A stretch of 64,000 nt of DNA, taken from assembly GCF_019703515.2 (NCBI RefSeq), contig NC_059356.1:19993197-20057196 (forward strand). The letters run 5' to 3'. Made by a program: the position numbers and the translations under genes. Of the stretch, positions 37,601-43,600 are shown piece after piece. Origin of the DNA: Myxocyprinus asiaticus. Its lineage: Eukaryota; Chordata; Actinopteri; Cypriniformes; Catostomidae. Under the pieces are notes generated by a model that did not search any database, was not told the DNA's origin, and saw nothing but the letters and a program-made list of their open reading frames with translations. Position 1 is the first letter of the stretch. Every line of letters begins with the position of its first letter.

Positions 37601-40600
37601 TATTTATCGACAAATTGAAAACCTCTCCCATCCCATTACAGTATCATGTCGGCATGTACAGTGCATGTGACACCATCAGCATTGATACGAAATTAGATTG
37701 TACAAGTGGAACATCGTGTATACAGGGATATAGACATTGCATGCACACAATGTCAGGAGAGCAAACACTTAGAATATAAAAACCACCTGCAAGCAAAGTA
37801 TGGCATGAGAGAAAGTAACAGAAAAGTAACACTTTCCATAAAGTGATGGCAATCAGTTACTTTTTAGTAGTGCAATAATGTAACACATTACTATTAAAAG
37901 TAACACTCCACAACACTAATAATGACAAATAAATAACCAAGGGCAATACATTTTAAATAGATAAATAATATTAATGCACTATTTTTGTAAATTGTTTGTA
38001 TATTTGTTAAGTGTTTATGTCTTTGTGTTTGGGGTGCCTGTGTCATTTGCAGGACTCAGAATGCAAACTTCCAGAATCCTCGCTGTGAGAACACTCCTCT
38101 CATTGGCAGAGAATCTCCTCCCCCCTCCGTAAGTATCTACATACTGTTAGTGCATAAGTTCACATCCCCCTTTTGTCTCATAAGTTTACACACCCCTTTC
38201 AGAATTTACACAAAAACAGTATAAGAGATAAAAGATCAGATTTTAATTTATTTATTTATTTATTTTTAGTACTGCCATTCAGAATCTACAGAACAGATAT
38301 TTACATATATCCCACAAGAAAAAATAATTTAAAGGGGATGTAGACTTTTGAACAGGAACACTGGTGTAAATTCAGTTATTATTTTGTCTTGTGGAATATA
38401 TATATAAACATCAGTCAAATGTCTTCATCAGGACAGTACTAAATAAAAGTGCTATTTTTATTATCCCTCTTATTATAATTTTTTTATAAGAAACATCTTG
38501 CAGATTCTGCAAGGGAGTTGCGAACTTATGCACTCAACTGTACCTCCTCAACGAATGACAACATACACTCACTCACTTATGTGCAGTCATCACGAATGCA
38601 CAAATCCGAGTCGTTTTGACAGCCTGAATGAAAAATTTGCCTAATTTTAGTTTGCTTAAGTAAATAATTTATCTCCCCCACTGTAGTATGATCACTGTAC
38701 ACAGCAAGTCATTGTAAAGACCTCTGCGCATTGTTCAAATGAGTATCTTTGTGGATGGTCATGTAATTTAGACTATAGACAGTTTTAAGTTCAAGCTGTG
38801 ATCAGGAAAGAGAGTATTAAACCACATTGTTTCTAATTAGGAAGGGCTTGTTTCCTTAAACTTCACTGACACACAATTCAGGTGATTTATAGCCATAGGT
38901 TGATGTGGAATTTGAATCGGAGAGATTTTGTGGTGGTTTAGAGAGGTTGAGATTGACCAGGCTTGCTGATGTGAGTGGACCCCAGTCACACTGGGATTGT
39001 AGAGTTGTGTGGCAACCCTCCTTGCCCCCCAAACTTTCGCCTATTGTATTGTGTGTCCTTTAGACCCCCTTGTGTTGGTTTGTGTGGGATTGTATGTGTC
39101 CATGTGTATTTCTTAGCTGAAGATGGAGCCAGTGGTGTCTGTCTGCTCTACACTTTCTTGTCGTTTTCTTTTCTGCAAACCCACACAGTTGTATTTGACT
39201 TCCACGGACAGTAACAGCCATCACAGCTGGCAGTTAAAGCCATCGGAGAGTTCCCGCTCGTTTTGGTAACAGCCTCTGCCATTTCAACAGGTATTCCAAT
39301 GCCCTAATCCCACTTATTGGCCTGCCCCCTCCCTATAAGTCGAAGCACAACATTTCTGTCTCTCCTCCCCAAACCACCCTCACCTTGACCCAGGCAAGCT
39401 CCCCTTGATCATGGTGTTTTTGTGTGGGTTTCCCTGGTCTTGTTATTTGCGGTCAGCATGCTCTCCCTCCACCAGCACTGAGTCTTCACATATCTGACAT
39501 AGAACCCATATTCTAAAAACCTTAAACCAAACAGAGAGAGAAATAAATACATTAAGAAAGTTGGGTATCCAGGGAGAGAACTGCTGTTAAAGAAATATTC
39601 TGTGTTCAATACAAGTTAAGCTCAGCCAACAGCATTTATGGCATAATGCCGATTACCACAAACAATTATTTAGACTCGTCCTTTGTTTATTTTAAGAAAA
39701 GCAAAATCTCTGTTAGAGTGTGGCACTTACAATGGAAGTGAATGGGGCCAGTCGGTAAACGTTTTTAGAAATGTATGACACTAAAATTATGTTAACACGT
39801 ATAAAGTTTAAGTCTTGTAACTATACTTTTTAAACTGTGTGTATTTTAGTGTTTATGGGCTGGCCCCATTTGCTTCCATTATAAGTGGTTTGCTGTAACT
39901 GCATTGAGCTTTACTTGCATTGAAGCCAGAACAGAGCTTTACTGATGATCAGCATCCTAAATCTTGTGAAAGAAAGTAACATCCTGTAGTTAGATTGATT
40001 CCAAGAATAGGCATGTAGTGTTTTGAATATTAGTTTTTAGTTATCCCTGCAAGCGTGGCTAGTCCTTTCTATCTTAAAAGGAAAGTGTGAAAAAACAAAC
40101 TGCAGCCCCTAGCGCCACCAATCATAATCTGCTGTAAATAACACAACTGAAATGCTACCATTGCAAAAAAAAAATATTTGCATTGAATTTGCACTAAATT
40201 TGAAGCAAAAGTTAAATAAAACATTAAACATTTACAGCAAATGGCTGCCACATGTTTGCAGCTCTTTAACAGTAGTGATGAACCTGCAATGGCCAGCAAA
40301 CCTTTGGCAACAGTGGACAATTTACCTGCTGTTGGCAAACTTCTGACAACAATGGACAGTCCATCACAAGTCCAAACATAAGGGCTGAGTATACTTTGGT
40401 TGTCTGCATTGGTCACTCCATGCACAGTATGTGTGACCAAAATTTTGCACAGTCTGCGTGGCCTGACCGCACGCGGCACAGATTTTCTCGACCCGCGGAC
40501 GCGGTCCGCGCACCATCATTTGCTCACCCTTATGGCATTCCAGATGTGTATGACTTTCTTTCTTCTGCAAAACACAAATGAAGGCTTTTAGATTAATTTC

Positions 40601-43600
40601 TCAGCTCTTTTGGTCCATACAATGCAAGTGAATGGGTGCCAAAATTTTGAAGCTCCAGAAATCACATAAGTCAACATAAAATAATCCATAAGACTCCAGA
40701 GGTTAAGTCAATGTCTTCAGAAGTGATATAATTGGTGTGGGTGGAAAAAGTCAATTTTTACTATAAATGATATGATTGGTGTGGGTGAAAAAGTCAATTT
40801 TTACTATAAATGATATGATTGGTGTGGGTGAAAAAGTCAATTTTTACTATAAATTCTCCTCACTGTCCAGTCAATCTCCACTTTAACTTTCACATTCTTC
40901 TTGTGTTTTGGTGATTCACATTCTTCATGCATATCGCCCCCTACTGGGCAGGGAGAAGAATTTCTAGCAAAAATTGACTTAAATATCAAGGACCAACAGA
41001 GCTGAGATATTCTTCTACAAATCTTCATTTGTGTTCTGCAGAAGAAAGTAAGTCATACATATCTGGGATGTCATGAGGGTAAGTAAATGATGAGAGAATT
41101 TTCATTTGAGAACTATCCCTGAAGGGCTGAGTATTCTTTGGTTGTCCGCATTGTTGATCGCTCTGCGCACAGTATGCGTGATGCAAATTTAGTTATCAGC
41201 ACAGTCCGCTCAGTCTGACTGCCTGTGGCCCAGATTATCTTGACCCGCAGATGTGGTCCTCGTACAAAGCAGCTGTAGTGAGCATGCGTTGAACGCATTT
41301 GTATTCGCTTGTGGTCAGAAGAGTATATTGCCTTTGAGAGTACACTCTTCCGACCGTGACCGTGACGAATGCTTTTTACGCATACCCAATACAGCTGCTT
41401 TGTGATACTCTTTTAGTACAGTTAATAGCAGGTGTATGTGCCAGCAACACACACAGCCGAGGGCCGCGTGCGCAGGACAAGAAAATCTAGGCGCTGCGTG
41501 GTCAAGCCGCGCGGCTGTGCTGATGGCACAGTTTGCGTCACACATACTGTGCATGGAGTGATATGCAACACAGACACCCGAAGTATACTTTAGCCTTTAG
41601 AAACGCAATGCGGTCGGCTGGGCACGATCCATCTGGAACGCAGAAAAACAAAGTATACCCTTTAGCATTACCATCAGTGACAACAGTGATTAGCCCTAGG
41701 GATGGGCGATACCACATTTTTTTTCTTTTTGATCCAATACCAAGTACTTTTAGGCCAATATCGCTGATATCGATACCAATACCTCTATTAAACGAATTTT
41801 TACTAATTCTTTGGATAAAATGAGTAACTTTATTGTTATTTAAATTTTATATTTATTTATGGGCCTAAACAGAAATGATTAGGCTGCTTTGTTTACCCTA
41901 TAAAAATTAGTTAGTATAAGCCTCATACAAAACCTCAAAATGAACCATAGATGATATTATATAGTCACTATTACTAAAACCAAGTTACCATATGGATACT
42001 ACAGTAAAGCTGTTGTAAAACCATGGTTAATTTTATCAAAACCTTGGTTACTGACAAAAAGAAAAGAAAAACATGGTTACTACAGTCATGGTTAATTCAA
42101 AATTACTAAAGTAAATCCATGGGTAGTTTTCATAAAGGTATCGTTTATTAACAAGGATTACAGATCATTATCAATGTTTTAACAGCTCTGAATTTAAATA
42201 AACCTGTAAAAATTGTCACACAAGCCCATTATAATACATGTCACATCTAGGTTTGTCATTACTTGGTGTGAATAACTCCAGATGCAGTTTTTCTCTCATT
42301 ATCTCAGGAAAGCACTGCTCCCTCTTTGAGCGAGCGCTATGACTGAAAGGGTGAGCGCTGTCTGACTGCTGGTGTATTTCAGCATTTCTGAGTGTCAAGA
42401 TGAGAGGAATAAAAATAGGTCCGGTGCCATGCAACAATTTGCTCATATAATTCTTTTGCATTAATATGCATTAATATTCATGTAATCTAAATAATAAGAT
42501 TACTTGTTAAAAACAATTTCAGAATCAATATTTTAATGTGAGGATCGATATTCTTGATACCACATCAGTATCGGAAGTATCGATACTTTAGTATCGATCC
42601 GCCCATCCCTAATTAGCGCCACTTACGTCCTTCCTCATGTTCGGCACTGTTCGTTTTCAGCTCTTAAATTATCTCTTTCAAGTAGTGCATCAGTTATTTC
42701 ACATATCAAATTGTATAATACAGCAAAGGCTGAAGCTGTGAGTAATGGAGAAGATACAGCAATCTGTTCTTATTTAAGGTCCATTATCTATATTTAGTCA
42801 CTCAGTGGACTCAAGTTTGACTCATTTCACCTCCTTGAAAAGTGCTCAGTGATGTGCCATGCTGATTGACCTAAGACACATTACACACATCTGTTCTTGT
42901 TTGTTCAAGGAGCAGTTAAAATGATTCAGATATCAAGGTTCTAGCACATTTGCTGAGGTAATGTACAGTTCAGGACCGTGTGTGTGGAAAACTATGTGCT
43001 ATCAGCTTGGTCACGACATCTGCCACATGCACTAAACGAACATGGGTGATGATATTTAGGGTACACTGGATTTGAATATTTTCGCCCGAAATATGAAGTA
43101 ACCAATAACAATAATATGTAATATCATCATAGAATGTTTCTAATCAAACTAGCCTCTTGTGTCCTGGCTACGTGTCTCTACAAACCTTTATTTAATTTCA
43201 AGTTACACTCATGGCATGTTGTGTTTAATAAATGTAGAATATAGTAGTATAGTTTTGTGCTGCTCATTTTAAGCTAATTTTAAGTTTGCTTACGCTCCTG
43301 TAATTATTGAATTCTGCCAAAGAAATAAGAAATTCCAAGTAATTGTGATCTACAATATAATAATAATAATTATCTGTGACCTGATTGGACTGGTGCATTG
43401 TGAGTAAAGCCATTAATATTGCTTTTTCAAGGCTGTCTAAATGATTCTGGATGTGCCGAGTCAATTTGATTGTGTTATCAATTATCTGTTCACCTACAAT
43501 ACACCTGCTATGTTAACATCTGTCTCGGGTGATCCAATCCCAAGTTGACTGCTATAAACAGGGTTCAATGCATCTTGTGGTCAGGGATGCATATTGGCAC

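Larger units (their letters stand above)
35519..38052 (+). other. Intron 10 of the visible gene
   Basis: Contents: TAG/ATT-rich simple sequence (35730-35880), an AT-rich MITE (36549-36864) and a nested pair of inverted-repeat elements (37073-37917 with 37134-37527 inside). The 36130-36540 stretch is moderately GC-rich and unrecognised. The acceptor tttgcag ends at 38052. Confidence 0.55.

Noticed and set aside
40069..40479. 136-codon minus-strand frame
   Set aside because: It spans two unrelated repeats (gcaaattt-rich element and CG-rich repeat), with no conserved protein features.
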